The position numbers and the translations under genes were made by a program. Positions 48,117 through 59,212 of a stretch of DNA of 64,000 nt are shown here, piece after piece; within the stretch, counting starts at the first letter, position 1; each line of letters begins with the position of its first letter. This DNA comes from Leucaena leucocephala (taxonomy: Eukaryota > Streptophyta > Magnoliopsida > Fabales > Fabaceae), in contig CM073552.1 of assembly GCA_037074615.1 (NCBI GenBank), forward strand, positions 22,482,019 to 22,546,018, in the 5' to 3' direction. The notes beneath the pieces are model-generated. The model was not told the origin of the DNA and did no database searches. It saw only the letters and a program-made list of their open reading frames with translations.

Positions 48117-48815
48117 TGTTGTGAAATATGGGTGTCTCAAAAGAAACCAAGTCCCACATTGCTTGGGAGAGTGAAGGCTCAAGTGTATAAATAATAAGAT
48201 ACAATCTTGGGCTAGTAAATGAACCTAGAAGAAAGGCGGGCTCGCGCGCACGACAATGGGCCATCAATGGGAAATTCAGTTGAAATCCGGCGATTTCCCC
48301 TGCTCGCGAGATAGAGCGTGATATTGGGCACTTTTTATGAAAAATATTTTTGGTTTACCAGAAATATTTTTATACATGCCTATACGGAAAGTTCTTGAAT
48401 TCCTACGGTTAACATGAATTTGAAAGGTCAACAGTTTTTTTGTTGACGTAGCCGTTGGAAAGGAAGCTACCGTTGCCAACGGAAAGATGCGACCTTAACG
48501 TCTGATCGGCTTCACGCTGTTTCGGTCGGAGGTTCGTCTCTTATGGACGCAGCCTGTGGTTCCCTACCGGTTCGTGCCTATAAAAGCAGGGCACAAAGAA
48601 TTGTAAAAGGTGCAATTAACGCTCATACTATTGTGCTCATTTTTTTCTGAGTTTATTTCCACTAGATTATGTCTCCTTGTTCCACAAGAAGAATCCGTTT
48701 AATCCTGGGGAGTACCGCTTTATCTTGCCGGTTGTCACGGAATAACTCTTAATGACAGTGTCCTTAGACGCTACTCGGATTGTTTGTTCTCCTGTTGCAG
48801 GTGCCGACTCCAACA
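48117..48815 (+). repeat. 3' LTR of copia element 2
   Basis: It carries the GC-rich ~58-bp segment missing in the 5' LTR (GGGCTCGCGCGCACGACAAT inside it). The PBS-complementary word persists as AATAACTCTTAA, with the adjacent hairpin partly decayed. Confidence 0.9.
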
Positions 48816-48820
48816 ACCTA

Positions 48821-49428
48821 GTCATTTGAAAAAGATCTCATGACATATTGGGATGAAAAAGAGAACAGATATGTTGTTGTCGTACTTATTGTTGCTTAAT
48901 CATTCTTCCATTTTTCTTCACAGGAATACTATTTCTAATTACAATATGCCTACGTGGGGACAAATACTATGCTCTCTTATTGCACAATGTAGGAAAATGG
49001 GCCGGTCTACCATTGATATATTAGGCCTAGACCCATATATATATATGTGGAGCTGAAGTGTAAATACCTAAAAGAGTTGGATTATCAGTGTGAATATTGT
49101 AGGATATTCAAAGTGATGAGAGGGAACAATTATAGGGGAACCGCCCCACTCCCCCTATTTTGCTATATTCTTGTGTGTCTGGAGAGGCAGAAAAGACACG
49201 TCCATATCATTATTTTCACAAGAAGATAGAAGCATAAAGTGTGCTCTGCATGGGTGACTGGCTCTCTTCTCTTGGCAAGACCACAACTCTCTCTTCTCCT
49301 CTTGAGTGTGCCTTTGCAATATACTAGAGACCCGAGTCTAGTAACGGTGTCAAGTTGTTGTGTGGGTACCTGAAGTAAGTGAACTGGCAACATATAATCC
49401 CGAAATCCTACACACAATATTTTAGAGA
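48821..49428. other. Intergenic gap
   Basis: No gene, RNA or terminal repeats seen between copia element 2 and SINE S4. Confidence 0.5.
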
Positions 49429-49615
49429 TTTTTTTTTGGTTGCCCACCCGGCTTACCGGAGCTTTGCCCCGACTACATCCGGATCTGACCCACGTCGCGT
49501 ACCTGGCTATGGTGGGTGAGTCTCCCAATGGGGATTTTCTACGTACGCCAAGGCTCGAACTCGAGACCTCGTTTAAACGATATCGAGCTACTTACTACTC
49601 GGACCAACCCCCGTT
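49429..49615 (-). mobile_element. SINE copy S4
   Basis: The best-preserved body of the family by eye: T-run 49429-49437 (the A-tail), then GTTGCCCACCCGGC, and a right end GGACCAACCCCCGTT that is the tRNA-like head in reverse. Box-B-like GAGTTCGAGCC on the minus strand lies near 49552-49562. No clear target duplication was found. Confidence 0.7.
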
Positions 49616-49689
49616 TAAGTCGAAAGAAATGTGTGTTGGTGTGTGGGAACAACATGTGTAGTATCAGCTCACGTTTGTGATGTAAACTG

Positions 49690-49770
49690 ACATTTTTTTG
49701 GTCTAGAATTAAGCCCATAAGTTTGGCCCAAAATAATTTAAGCCCATAAGGCCCATATCGCGGTCCTTAA
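49690..49770. promoter_or_regulatory. Cluster of AAGCCCA/GGCCCA site II-like words
   Basis: Five GCCCA-containing words occur within about 60 bp (AAGCCCATAAG twice, GGCCCA twice or more). Such clusters mark promoters of plant housekeeping genes, but no gene follows within 1.5 kb on either strand, so this may be a promoter relic or chance. Confidence 0.3.
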
Positions 49771-50162
49771 TGGGACGAATGAAGATAGCTGATCCAGTCC
49801 AATTCTAAAAGGCCCGGGGGACTAAGTCGTGCTTCGTGGATCGGCCTCAGAACATTTCGTCTTAGCATTGTTTTAGGCTTCTAAAAATAATTACTGGTAA
49901 GATTATCTCCTAACCCCAATCACTGAAAATTATGGTAAACAAGAAAATGAATAAAATTAAAAACCACGCTAGCATTGTCTTCTCCGATTGCTTAGAGCGT
50001 GTTGTGTTTGCTTTTGTGGTTAAAGAAAAAACACTAATATAAGCATATTATCAATGTCTTAATTTTGTACGATTTGTACCCTTTTTCATTTATTAAGATT
50101 TTTTTTAATTGTATGTATTGCAATGCATGTTCATAAACATTCGAATTTTACGTTGTCAAGGC

Positions 50163-50273
50163 CTAACACGTTTCTCCTTTATCTATGTTTAGAACCAATT
50201 ATAAACATAGATAGGGTCTAACACAACGTTCCTCTTTTATCCATGTTTGGAATCAATTACAAACATAGATGGA
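50163..50273. repeat. 55-bp tandem duplication with hairpins
   Basis: Two units start at 50163 and 50218. Each contains an inverted repeat: ATCTATGTTT..AAACATAGAT, perfect in the first unit and with one mismatch in the second. It lies just downstream of the minus-strand tRNA-like gene. Confidence 0.7.
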
Positions 50274-50290
50274 GTTAAAATAAATAAAAT

Positions 50291-50364
50291 TAGACCATGC
50301 AAGTTTTGAACTTGCGACCTTCGCGTTATTAGCACGACGTTCTAATCAACTGAACTAATAGGCT
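50291..50364 (-). tRNA. tRNA-Ile(AAU)-like gene, possibly a pseudogene
   Basis: The 74-nt minus-strand sequence has the order of a plant tRNA-Ile(AAU): AGCCTATTAGTTCAGTTGAT, then anticodon loop CTAATAA in an intact stem, then GTTCAAAAC as T-loop. Compared with the canonical sequence as I recall it, every difference is G-to-A or C-to-T. In the D-stem (GTTC/GAAC) and T-stem (GCAAG/CTTGC) both partners of one pair changed, so the stems still pair. One acceptor pair (3:70) is C:T, and the conserved G19 is A. A TTTT terminator follows. The loss of G19 and the mismatch argue for a pseudogene; the kept stems argue otherwise. Confidence 0.7.
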
Positions 50365-51180
50365 ATTGATAAAATTTTATCTAATAGGATAAATCTTCTT
50401 GTTGTTGTATTGCATTACAATAAAGCATTATTGTTATTTGGAAGAAATTGTTGTATGTAGCCTCCTATTAGCAGTAAAGTTTCGCACAACATTAGAAGGT
50501 AAACTTGATTTGCCAAAAAGCAATGTATTAGGCTATGAACGTACACAAAAATATAAACTAAATTTCTTTAAAACGTGTTCAACAGGATTTGAACCATTTT
50601 ATACGCCACATGCTCACATGACTACCATGTGAGAAGAAAAATAAGCACATAAGTTAAATCTATTTAAGAAAGTAAATCTCTCATTCATTGAACTAATCCC
50701 TTGAGATATTATTGGCTCATTTTAATTAAATAGTCAGATTCCCTCTGTTCATACCAGTTTTTTTTTATAATATTAACTATATTTTATTACTAAGTATTTC
50801 AATTTCAGGATTCGTAACTGCTACTCTCCAGTACAGATATCTCTTCTAAAAATCGAATTTGAGATCTAGAAAAATTTGACGGGACTTTTATAACGTTAGA
50901 TTAACTTTATGTTAACTTGTTCATACTAATTCCGAGTCAACTGTTCGACACGTAGGGAAGGGCATCTATCCCCCAACTGGCATGTGGCAACTTGCTCTTG
51001 TTGTGGGAGAAGCTTGAGTAGTTGACAGACAACTGACAGGTTTAGGGTTGGGACCTCCATGCCCAACCCTCGGAACCAATCTTTTTCCTGAAGTTAGCGA
51101 CTTCCCTTTCCTACCTCAGCTCATTTTCATGGTTCTCACCTGCATGCAAAATTTAACTCAGGAGACTCCATTATGAATCA
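50365..51180. other. Intergenic gap
   Basis: No gene is supported. A GGTTCAAATCC word on the minus strand near 50588-50598 recalls a tRNA T-loop, but no tRNA fold could be made around it. Confidence 0.45.
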
Positions 51181-51384
51181 AATTTTGAAACAAAAGCTGA
51201 CCATCATATATATATATATAATTCTTGCCTGCAATGGCCAATGAACCTTTACATTTCGATACAAACATTCTGCAGTTCTAAGTCACAAATTATATGGTCC
51301 CCAATAATTGAGGACCGATCCTCAAACTGAAACTATTCATTCTCAAGCAACAGTTTTTACTGTGCTTGCTTTGCTTGAGCAGGA

Positions 51385-51410
<26 letters not shown>
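51385..51410. repeat. (CT)13 microsatellite
   Basis: Dinucleotide repeat in the presumed 3' UTR of the minus-strand RING-CH gene (GA repeats in the mRNA). Confidence 0.9.
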
Positions 51411-51416
<6 letters not shown>

Positions 51417-51507
51417 CTTCTTTTCTAATTTTTGCTTTGTTTCCCCCAAAACAACTTTTCTTTCCTTTCCAAATTTATAAAAAGACAGGACTGTGCCTCT
51501 CTGTTGA

Positions 51508-54479
51508 TTATGAAGAAGGTACATTAAAGTGAAAAAGCCATGATATGACAAAAGCAAAAACCATACAAGCAAGCAGAAAATTCAGGAACCTATGGCCATG
51601 CCAGAATCTTCGAGTTTCTGCAGAAGGTGCCGGTGTGGACACTGCTGTTGCAGCTGCAGTAGGCGCATCATTGCCATCACTTGGATGCTCCGTTACCTCC
51701 TCGTTCCCTCCATAAACATTCCGGGCAACCGAATGGCAAATTTCACAGGTCCTATGAAAATGTTAAGGAAACAGAAACAAAAAAGATGAGGCTCAGAATT
51801 AAAATCAGTTGGTTTCAAAATCTGCCATTATGAATTATATAGAAAGATGACTCCAACAAAGTAGATATCATAGCAATTTATACTAAGATATCTTAGCAGG
51901 GGGGTTAACTAAACAGAACAGTTCATGGTTATGATTCTTTAAAGCTTTTCAGCTTTAGTAAATCTAGCTGGCATGTATTCACAATATTCCCTGCCTTTTA
52001 CTGTTGCAGGATTGTTTGACAAATGATCAAATAAATCCAAACCCAAAGACAAGTATCATGGGTTATTTGCCGTCCAAGTAAAGCACGAACTCATAAATTA
52101 GAGAAGATTCTCAAATAGAACATGTTCAGATTCTGTCCTATTGGGTTTTTTTATTAATATTGAATTTAGCCATCAAGACATGCGCTGGGATGGATTTTTT
52201 GTTTGTTGCCTACCCGATTCACCGGAATTTTGCCCCGACTACATCCAAATCCGACCCGCGTCACGCACCTGACTTTGGTGGGTGAGTCTCTCAACGGGGA
52301 TTTTTTGCATAATCTAAGGCTTGAACTCGAGACTTCGTTTAAGCGATACTAAGTCATTTACTGTTCGGACCAACCCCATTAGTTGCTGGGATGAATTTGC
52401 GTCTCCATTAGATGTAACAATAAACCTTTGGCCAAAAAACAAGAATAGATGTAACAATAAGCCTTTTTTCTCGGCGAATGGCCCGACTAATAGCTTTTTA
52501 TTGACAGCAGAGCAAGGAGGGTATGCTGTCCACAAAGTATCTTATCCCTAAGGTCCTAAAAAAATCAGAACACTAATTTGGACCCTTTCAATTTCTCTCA
52601 GACATTGATATGGTCAATATCAGAGAGATAAACACTAGACGTACGGGACCACTGTAGTTGGCAATTCAAATCCACAAAGAGGACAGAGGCATTCAGGATA
52701 GCATTACTATTGAAACAGTGCAATAAGGAAAAACCAAACTTCAACAAATGCAGCTAGGAATTAAACATAAAAAATACTGAAAATGCAGCATCTTTATGAC
52801 GTAGATGAATATGAAATCTGGATTATGCAATTAACGGATGAAAGATTTTAAGTTGTCAAGAACCACTGCAACTCAAAAGTTCAAACTGTTTGGTAGAGAC
52901 TCTTATTGACATGTCTACCAGGTGGCATGGCAAATCATAAAGGAACAGTGCAAATAGAAGGATGAGGGGCGCAATCTAAGATCTCCTTTAATAGATATAG
53001 AGACAAGTAAAAAGAAGCAACATAGGATTCATAAACCTGGGATCTATTATTAATGGATTAAAAATTCAAGGCGTTAAGAATCAATATGCCTCAAGTTTAA
53101 ATGTCAAGTGAAGACCTGTGAATGTGTCTAATCAGACAGGACAGGTGGCATAAAATAATGAATAATGTAAAATAGAAGGATGAAGGGAACAGTATAATCT
53201 CATCTTTTAATAGAGATAGAGAGAAGCAAAAAGAAGCAACATGAGATTCCTAAATTTCAAAAAAAGATGCAGCAACAGGGAATCCCACTGTACTCAGACA
53301 TGTCAGTGACTCAGCAGGACTGGCTGATGGCTTTACGCCTTTCTTTTTCCATCATCATCTGCTTTTAAAATAACGTAATCTTCTTTAACTTTTCCTATCC
53401 TTGAAGAAATAAGTGAGCCCCCGCCTTGACCCATTAACCTCCTTTACACCTTCTAAAATATGTGTCATCCAAGCAGTTTTCTTCCTTCCATCATCTTCTT
53501 TAACTTTATTTAATTTAATTAGTTAACAACCCCACACAACCTCAGATTCCACACTATTATACTTTAGTTGCATATTTTGGCTTTGTTCTACCTGTCAATC
53601 ATTAATATCATCAGAGCCCTTCAAAACATAAGAAACTTGAGTGCCTGTGAATTTGTTCAACAGTAAGGCAAGACATGGGTTATTAAATACATTGCAGACA
53701 TACCATTGTTTGGATGTATTAACAATGAGGGATCAGATGTTTTGGGAACTATGATCCACCCCAATTTCAAACCCTTCCAAATTAGGAGATTTGGAATGGG
53801 TTGAGTTACTGTTAATATTTTTTACCCTGTTACCCTCTCCACTCTCTTTTCTTCAATTTTACATGGAGGATGATAACATTAAAAGCTCAACCTTTTAAAC
53901 ACGCATTCCTCAATTGATGATACAGTAACTTCACTACCAAAAAATGGAGAGGGTTGTTACAAATCCTGATGCTCCAACTTTCAGCACTACAATAGAAAGA
54001 AAAACAAGTTAGGTTTTAACTCACCTATTCCCTTTGATCTTGAACCAGGCCTCAGCACAGTGTTTGTGAGCAGCAGCTAAATCATCCTTACAAGAGCATC
54101 CTAATTCAATTGGAACCCCAGACTCATCATTGCTGTCACTCTCCAGACCCAAGTGACAAATCCTACAATCTCGCTCTACTTTGGCCAAATGCACCTTAAT
54201 TTCAAGAACCCCACTTTCAATTTCAACTTCCACCGAACAATCAGTCACAGAAGAAGCTCTCCTAGAATCAGCAACACATCTAACCTCAGAATCAGAAACG
54301 CAGGCGAAACTGCAATCGTCGTATGAACCACCGTAGGTTGAATAGAAATGAGAGTAGCAGGACCCATCGTCGGCGTCGGAGAAGCACACGCTCCCGTCGG
54401 CGCTGACATCACTTGCAACCACCGAACGATGGTAACTTCCCTGCTCTAAATCTACATGGGACATCTGTATGCTCGACAT
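51508..54479 (-). CDS. RING-CH (MARCH-type) membrane E3 ubiquitin ligase
   Basis: Two exons on the minus strand, 54479-54025 and 51751-51508, are separated by a 2273-bp intron and join in frame to 232 residues. Residues 105-157 form a complete C4HC3 RING-CH domain: C105-x2-C108, C128-x-C130, H138-x2-C141 and C154-x2-C157, with the splice site falling between C141 and C154. A single hydrophobic segment near the C-terminus (FLNFLLACMVFAFVISWLF) fits a membrane anchor. The first 100 residues are Ser/Asp-rich and probably unstructured. RING-CH proteins bind E2 enzymes and ubiquitinate membrane or ER-associated substrates; the substrate here is unknown. The start is the only upstream ATG in the open frame. 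A SINE lies inside the intron. Confidence 0.92.
52198..52384 (-). mobile_element. SINE copy S5, in the RING-CH gene intron
   Basis: Same family as S1-S4. A 14-bp target duplication with one mismatch, GCTGGGATGGATTT (52184-52197) and GCTGGGATGAATTT (52385-52398), flanks it. It is in the same orientation as the host gene. Confidence 0.8.
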
Positions 54480-54898
54480 TTTCAGAGCCCCACAAGGGGC
54501 AAAAAAAAAATCGAATATGAATGTTGTTCAAAGCATGGGACAGAGTATTAAAGAAATGCGCCTTCACTTCATTGTCGAGCTCTTATAGAAGAAGAAAAGT
54601 GAGGGAAAAAGAGAAAAAAGGGTTAAAGACTTGGGAATTGGATTAGGTGATCGTTCTACTCCAACAATGCAATTAAGGAGTTGGGAATAATTTGAGGCTC
54701 GAGGCTCAAGAATGCTCACTTTAAACAGAGAAGAAGTGGTGGTGAGAAGAGTCTAAAGGAGGCAAAGAATGGTCTACGAGACAGAGACTGCTGCTCCTGT
54801 AGAAGACACGGACAATGACCCTGCAGTCTGCAAAGGAGGAAAGAAACGTGCAATGATATCACAAAATAGGCTCTGAGATTTCTTAGTAGATGTGTGGT

Positions 54899-54917
54899 GG
54901 GGGGGGGGGGGGGGGGG
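54899..54917. repeat. G19 homopolymer
   Basis: Nineteen consecutive G, about 0.4 kb upstream of the RING-CH start codon. Its length is probably unstable and may be misassembled. Confidence 0.85.
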
Positions 54918-56331
54918 TTGGCGCCGCAGAGAATAAAGCAGAATACTGAGCTATATTGATTATTGTCCGTTGATGCTTGTCGAGGTTGGAGCTTACGTTG
55001 AGACATTGATACATAATCTACGGTTGAGATTGCCCGAGCATTTGCTGCTCATGAAGCTTTCGTTTCACTCCATGTTTCAAGATATATATAAATATGTCTC
55101 TATATATGTGTATTATGTATATACACACATATATACCCTTATAAAATATTTCTAACTAACTCAAATATACTAATAAAAATAATTAAATATTTAAATAATT
55201 TTTAATATTATTCCCATTAATTACACTAAACTATTATACCGTAGTAATAATTTTTAATCTTTTTATTATCTTTATTAAATATGAGAGTATATAAAAAAAT
55301 ATTTAATATTCATTAAAACTATTAAAATGTTTTATAAAATAATTAAAAATATCTTTTATAAGACATCTTATTAAGATATAGGATATGGATGTAATCTACA
55401 TGTGTATTCAATTTCTCTACCAAGAGGCACAAACCTATAAAACAATTGGCTGCATGGGCGAATCCAGCTGAGTCAAAGTCTACAGATAAGTTGTCAACCC
55501 AAAAAACAAAGTTGAGGGATAAGTGATACATTTTCGTGATTTTAAATATAAAGTTATTTTAGAGTTAAATATAATATTTAATTTTTAAATTTATTAACTT
55601 TTATTAATATTTTTTTAATAATAATTAAATAAAAAAATAAGAGAAAGAGTTAAGGAAGATGGTTAGTGTATTTTAAAAAAAATATGCTACAATAACTAAC
55701 TTAATTAATTTATTTAATTTAATTAAATTAGTTAAATATGTCTAATATTTAATATCAGAGAAGTATTATTTATTAACTTCCTCAATTTTCTTTTCATTTA
55801 TAACATTGATCCCTATAATTTAATAAAAGATTATACTTATATCAAGTTCCTTGTATCTATTTTTTCAAGTTCTCCAATCACACTTGGTCATATATACTTT
55901 TTTTTTCTATGTGAGTTTAAGTTAAATGAAGATATTAAAAAAATAGAAAACATGTTAAAGTGGAATTGGAAAAATCGACAAAATAGATACAAGGAACTTG
56001 ACCTTTAAGTCTTTCTCTTTTAATAAATACCTATATCATTTTATTATTTGAGCCACTAAAATCGATGGTTTAAAATTAAAAGAGATTTAAAAATTGCATT
56101 ATATTTAATTTAGCCTACGATAGATAGTTGTTGGAGACTGAAGGAGTTTGATTTTAGCAATAAAAAGAAGAAAGCTTGGACGTGAAGCATGTGTTGCAGG
56201 GCATCGGGTCAAAAGAAAGATTAAGCATTTCGGCAAACCAAGGGACTCACATGTTGATGTTCTCGATCACCTTCACCTTCTTTCTTTTTCCTGTTTCTTC
56301 TGCCCAAGGGACAAGTTCATTGCCAACTTAC
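54918..56331. other. Intergenic gap
   Basis: AT-rich sequence with no supported gene; includes a TATATA-rich stretch near 55080-55135. Confidence 0.5.
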
Positions 56332-56334
56332 TTA

Positions 56335-56895
56335 GGTGTGTTTGGATTAGCTTTTGGAGAATAAATTCTGGGAAGAATAGATTATGGAGAATAGATTTTG
56401 GTAGAATAGATTTTGGGAAGAATAGATTTTGGGAATAAAGATGTTTGGATGATTAGTAGTAGAATCACTTTTTATATTGGTAAATTACTAAAAAGGGTAT
56501 GATATGATTAAAAGTAAGAGAGATGAAAGATGATAGAGAAGAAAGAGGAGAGAGAAGAGAGTGTAGAGAGGAGAGAGGAGAGAGAAAAAGAGAGATAATA
56601 GAGGAGAGAGGAAAGAGAAAAAGAGAGATAAGAGAAGAGAGATGAGAGATAATAGAGAACAGAGAGGAGAGAGGAGAGAGGGTGTAAGAAAAAGTAAGGG
56701 TATAATAGTAATTAGATAATCCAAAACTTAGGTTTCAAAGAAAAAGCTATTTTCAGTAGCTTATTCAAAACCTAGGTTTCAAACCGAGGTTTTGTCCAAA
56801 ATCAATTCTCAACCAAAATTGCTGTTTGTGTAAAAATTTTCCAAACCGCGGTTTTGGCCAGAATCAATTCTCCACCGCTGTTGCCAAACACGCAC
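56335..56895. mobile_element. Tourist-like MITE, copy 2 (inverted relative to copy 1)
   Basis: The 561-bp element lies between TTA at 56332-56334 and 56896-56898. It begins GGTGTGTTTGGATTAGC and ends TTGCCAAACACGCAC. It is collinear, in reverse, with 33918-34473, including the low-complexity centre, which here is GA-rich (56515-56695). Confidence 0.85.
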
Positions 56896-56898
56896 TTA

Positions 56899-57600
56899 TA
56901 ATACACGTCTCAAGTATATAATTAACTAGTTATATACATGACAGATCTGAATAAATAAAACTGTGACTTGATTTTATAAAAAGAAGATAAATTTAAAGTA
57001 TCAAAATTCTTCAAAGGGAGGGCGGAACCAATATAAAAATTTCAATACATATATATAACATAAATCAATTTATATATATTATAGTAATAAGTGAATTTCA
57101 TAAAATATTATGATTATTTTCTTCATGCATCTTTAGCTAGCCCTGTTTTCTTTTTCCTTTTCTTTTTTGAAAAAAATATGAAGCAAAGTAAAAACATCCT
57201 TAAAAAATCAAGGTTGATGTAAGGGGATGAAACCGATGGAATCCATATATATACAAACCTTTTGCTTTTTTTATTATCGTTTCAGTGTATAACTGTAGTG
57301 GTTCAACTGTAACCAATATTTAATTAAGGAAGCTGATGAGTAAGTAATATACAAAATTATATATATAAACGAAATGCCGTAAGTTTGTGAACGAGTTATG
57401 AATTGATAACTTTGCGGGGCTGTAATAAGGACATGTTGCCATGAGCATCCAATAATGTATCGATGCAAATAGCCTGCAGAAAGAAAGTAAATGGGCTTGT
57501 TATACAAGGCCCAGAGCTCAATGATACTGAATCTCTCCCTGAATCTGGCTTCTGTTAAAGCACATAATCCGTAGATTCGATTAGTAAAAAGATAAAACAT
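56899..57600. other. Intergenic gap
   Basis: A 108-codon open frame on the minus strand (57600-57274) crosses it, but it has no recognisable domain and is not counted as a gene. Confidence 0.4.
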
Positions 57601-57606
57601 ATAATT

Positions 57607-57822
57607 ATTTAGAGCGTATTTAATTTCTATGGAGTACTATTTTATTGTAGTTTCAGTCGGGAGATATTTTAACTCTTAGGTGCCTAGGTTTACGCTTGAA
57701 GATAATTGGCAACTGACCCTGCTCAATATTAGTATCACATAGGAGGAAGAGAGATTTCGCTTTGCTTTTAAATCATAGATGAGCCCAACCCCCTTCTAAA
57801 ATTTTTTGTACAAAAGAAAAGG
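57607..57822 (+). repeat. Poly(A)-tailed dispersed repeat R2, copy 2
   Basis: Collinear with 1301-1527 over nearly its whole length (ATTTAGA.CGTATTTA start, GTGCCTAGGTTTACGCTTGA, CAATATTAGTATCACATAGG, GAGCCCAACCCC, then an A-rich tail). Confidence 0.55.
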
Positions 57823-57852
57823 ATTCCATTGTCCACTTGTGATGTAAATTAC

Positions 57853-58085
57853 TACCTCATGTCTTAAATATAAGAGCTATATAAGGAGTCAATTTTAGTA
57901 ATAAATATAAGACATCAATCCATTTTGTCTCCCAAATTTATAAATTTTTCTCCAAAATATCCCTATATGATTGCATATATTAGTAGAGTCTCTATCAAGG
58001 GATGGTTTCTATGCTCATGATTAAAGATGTTGTTTTAAAAAAATCAACACACAGTTATTACAAATAACTAATTTAAATATTTTTT
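57853..58085. mobile_element. Stowaway-like MITE fragment (family with 23917)
   Basis: It starts TACTACCTCATGTCTTAAAT and shares ordered words with 23917-24150 through TTATTACAAATAACTA. The right end is undefined. Confidence 0.45.
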
Positions 58086-58970
58086 TAATCTATATATATT
58101 AGTTAAATAGATTTTATATTAAATAATAGAGAAAATAGTTAAGTAGTTCGTATATATCTAGAACTGAACTAAAGAGAGCAATATTTTCTGTAGTGAGGAT
58201 CCTATTTTATGTTGTGCAGAAATACTAGCCTAGTACTGCTTCTGTTGAGTCAAATATTCATAATTATGATGAAAAAGTTTGATAATAATCCCCAAATCAT
58301 GTATTGATTTTCGGCCTTATGTAATGTGATTTATGACATTATCTCTAAGGTGGTAATAAACAATTGGCTGAAAATAGTTTTGATGGATACCATTATTCCC
58401 TTTCGAAGGCAGGGAAATTTGATTTATTCATCATATCCAATCCAAACGTCCCTTACAAGGAAAACGCATTTGTTATAAGATTTTTCCAGCTGATGGTACT
58501 TTGAGATACCATCTGATGATGATGTGTACAACTACACATATTGCTATGTTAGAACTACGGAAGGCTACTAGAAGCTTCTATAATTATATGTATTTTCTTG
58601 GGCTAGATCGAAGGTTCCATGTTTTGAAAGCTTGCGTTTGAGTTAGTTGGCATAGAAGAATCCTCTGACATATTGGGGCCGGTCTAGCTCGGTTTACTAT
58701 TCCCCCTAGTTTTATTTTAGATGAGCTTCGTATTTCAAGCACTCACTTTATTTTTTAATCATAACATGTTCGACAAGTGATCAATTAAATATTTTATATC
58801 AAAATAATCTTACCCACTCTATAGCGTGTAATGATTTTTACAATATATAATTTCAATTAAGCAACCTTAGAGTATTCGATCGCCTACCGAATGTTGCTCA
58901 ACTAAATTCGTTATAGCCGGATTTTACTTTTCCCCCTGTATATATCGTCCATCTTTTGATCTTTTAGGTG
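58086..58970. other. Intergenic gap
   Basis: No supported feature. Confidence 0.5.
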
Positions 58971-58973
58971 ATA

Positions 58974-59210
58974 CTTCCTTCCTCCGATCCTTAATATTAA
59001 AACTAATTAACTTTTTAAATAAATTAAAGAGATTAAATAAATTAATTAATTATGATTAAATCTAATACCAGAAGATAAATTTATATTATATACTTCTTAA
59101 TATACTCAAATTAGTTAACTAGCTCTTATATTAGTTATGATTAATTGATTTATTTTATTTTCTTAATCTATCTAAAAAATTTAACTAACTTTTATATTAA
59201 TTATCGGAAG
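58974..59210. mobile_element. AT-rich Stowaway-like MITE, best-preserved copy
   Basis: The 237-bp element is flanked by TA (58972-58973, 59211-59212). Its ends are CTTCCTTCCTCCGATCC and ATTATCGGAAG, and long imperfect inverted arms meet near the centre. A TA duplication and TCCTCCG-type termini fit Tc1/mariner-derived Stowaway MITEs. Confidence 0.7.
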
Positions 59211-59212
59211 TA

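Larger units (their letters stand above)
42948..48815 (+). mobile_element. Ty1/copia element 2, degenerate full-length
   Basis: LTRs at 42948-43599 (652 bp) and 48117-48815 (699 bp) begin TGTTGTGAA (the first T is C in the 5' copy) and end CCAACA. The target duplication is GCCTA (42943-42947) and ACCTA (48816-48820), one mismatch. A polypurine tract ATGTGGGGGAT ends at 48116. The interior has gag, protease, integrase, reverse transcriptase and RNase H in copia order, followed by ~560 bp of untranslated sequence homologous to element 1. Many stops and frameshifts, and LTRs differing by a ~58-bp deletion, a small duplication and substitutions, mark it as old. There is no standard primer binding site. 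Confidence 0.95.

Noticed and set aside
49440..49661. 73-codon frame at the SINE, similar to one at 92-316
   Set aside because: The similarity is explained by the shared SINE, not by homologous proteins.
50575..50640. GGTTCAAATCC word on the minus strand, like a tRNA T-loop
   Set aside because: The flanking bases do not form a T-stem, and no acceptor or anticodon stem could be drawn.
57274..57600. 108-codon minus-strand open frame with a TTTCTGCAG splice-acceptor-like site
   Set aside because: No recognisable domain and no partner exons; the alternative frame after the acceptor also ends shortly. Insufficient for a gene.
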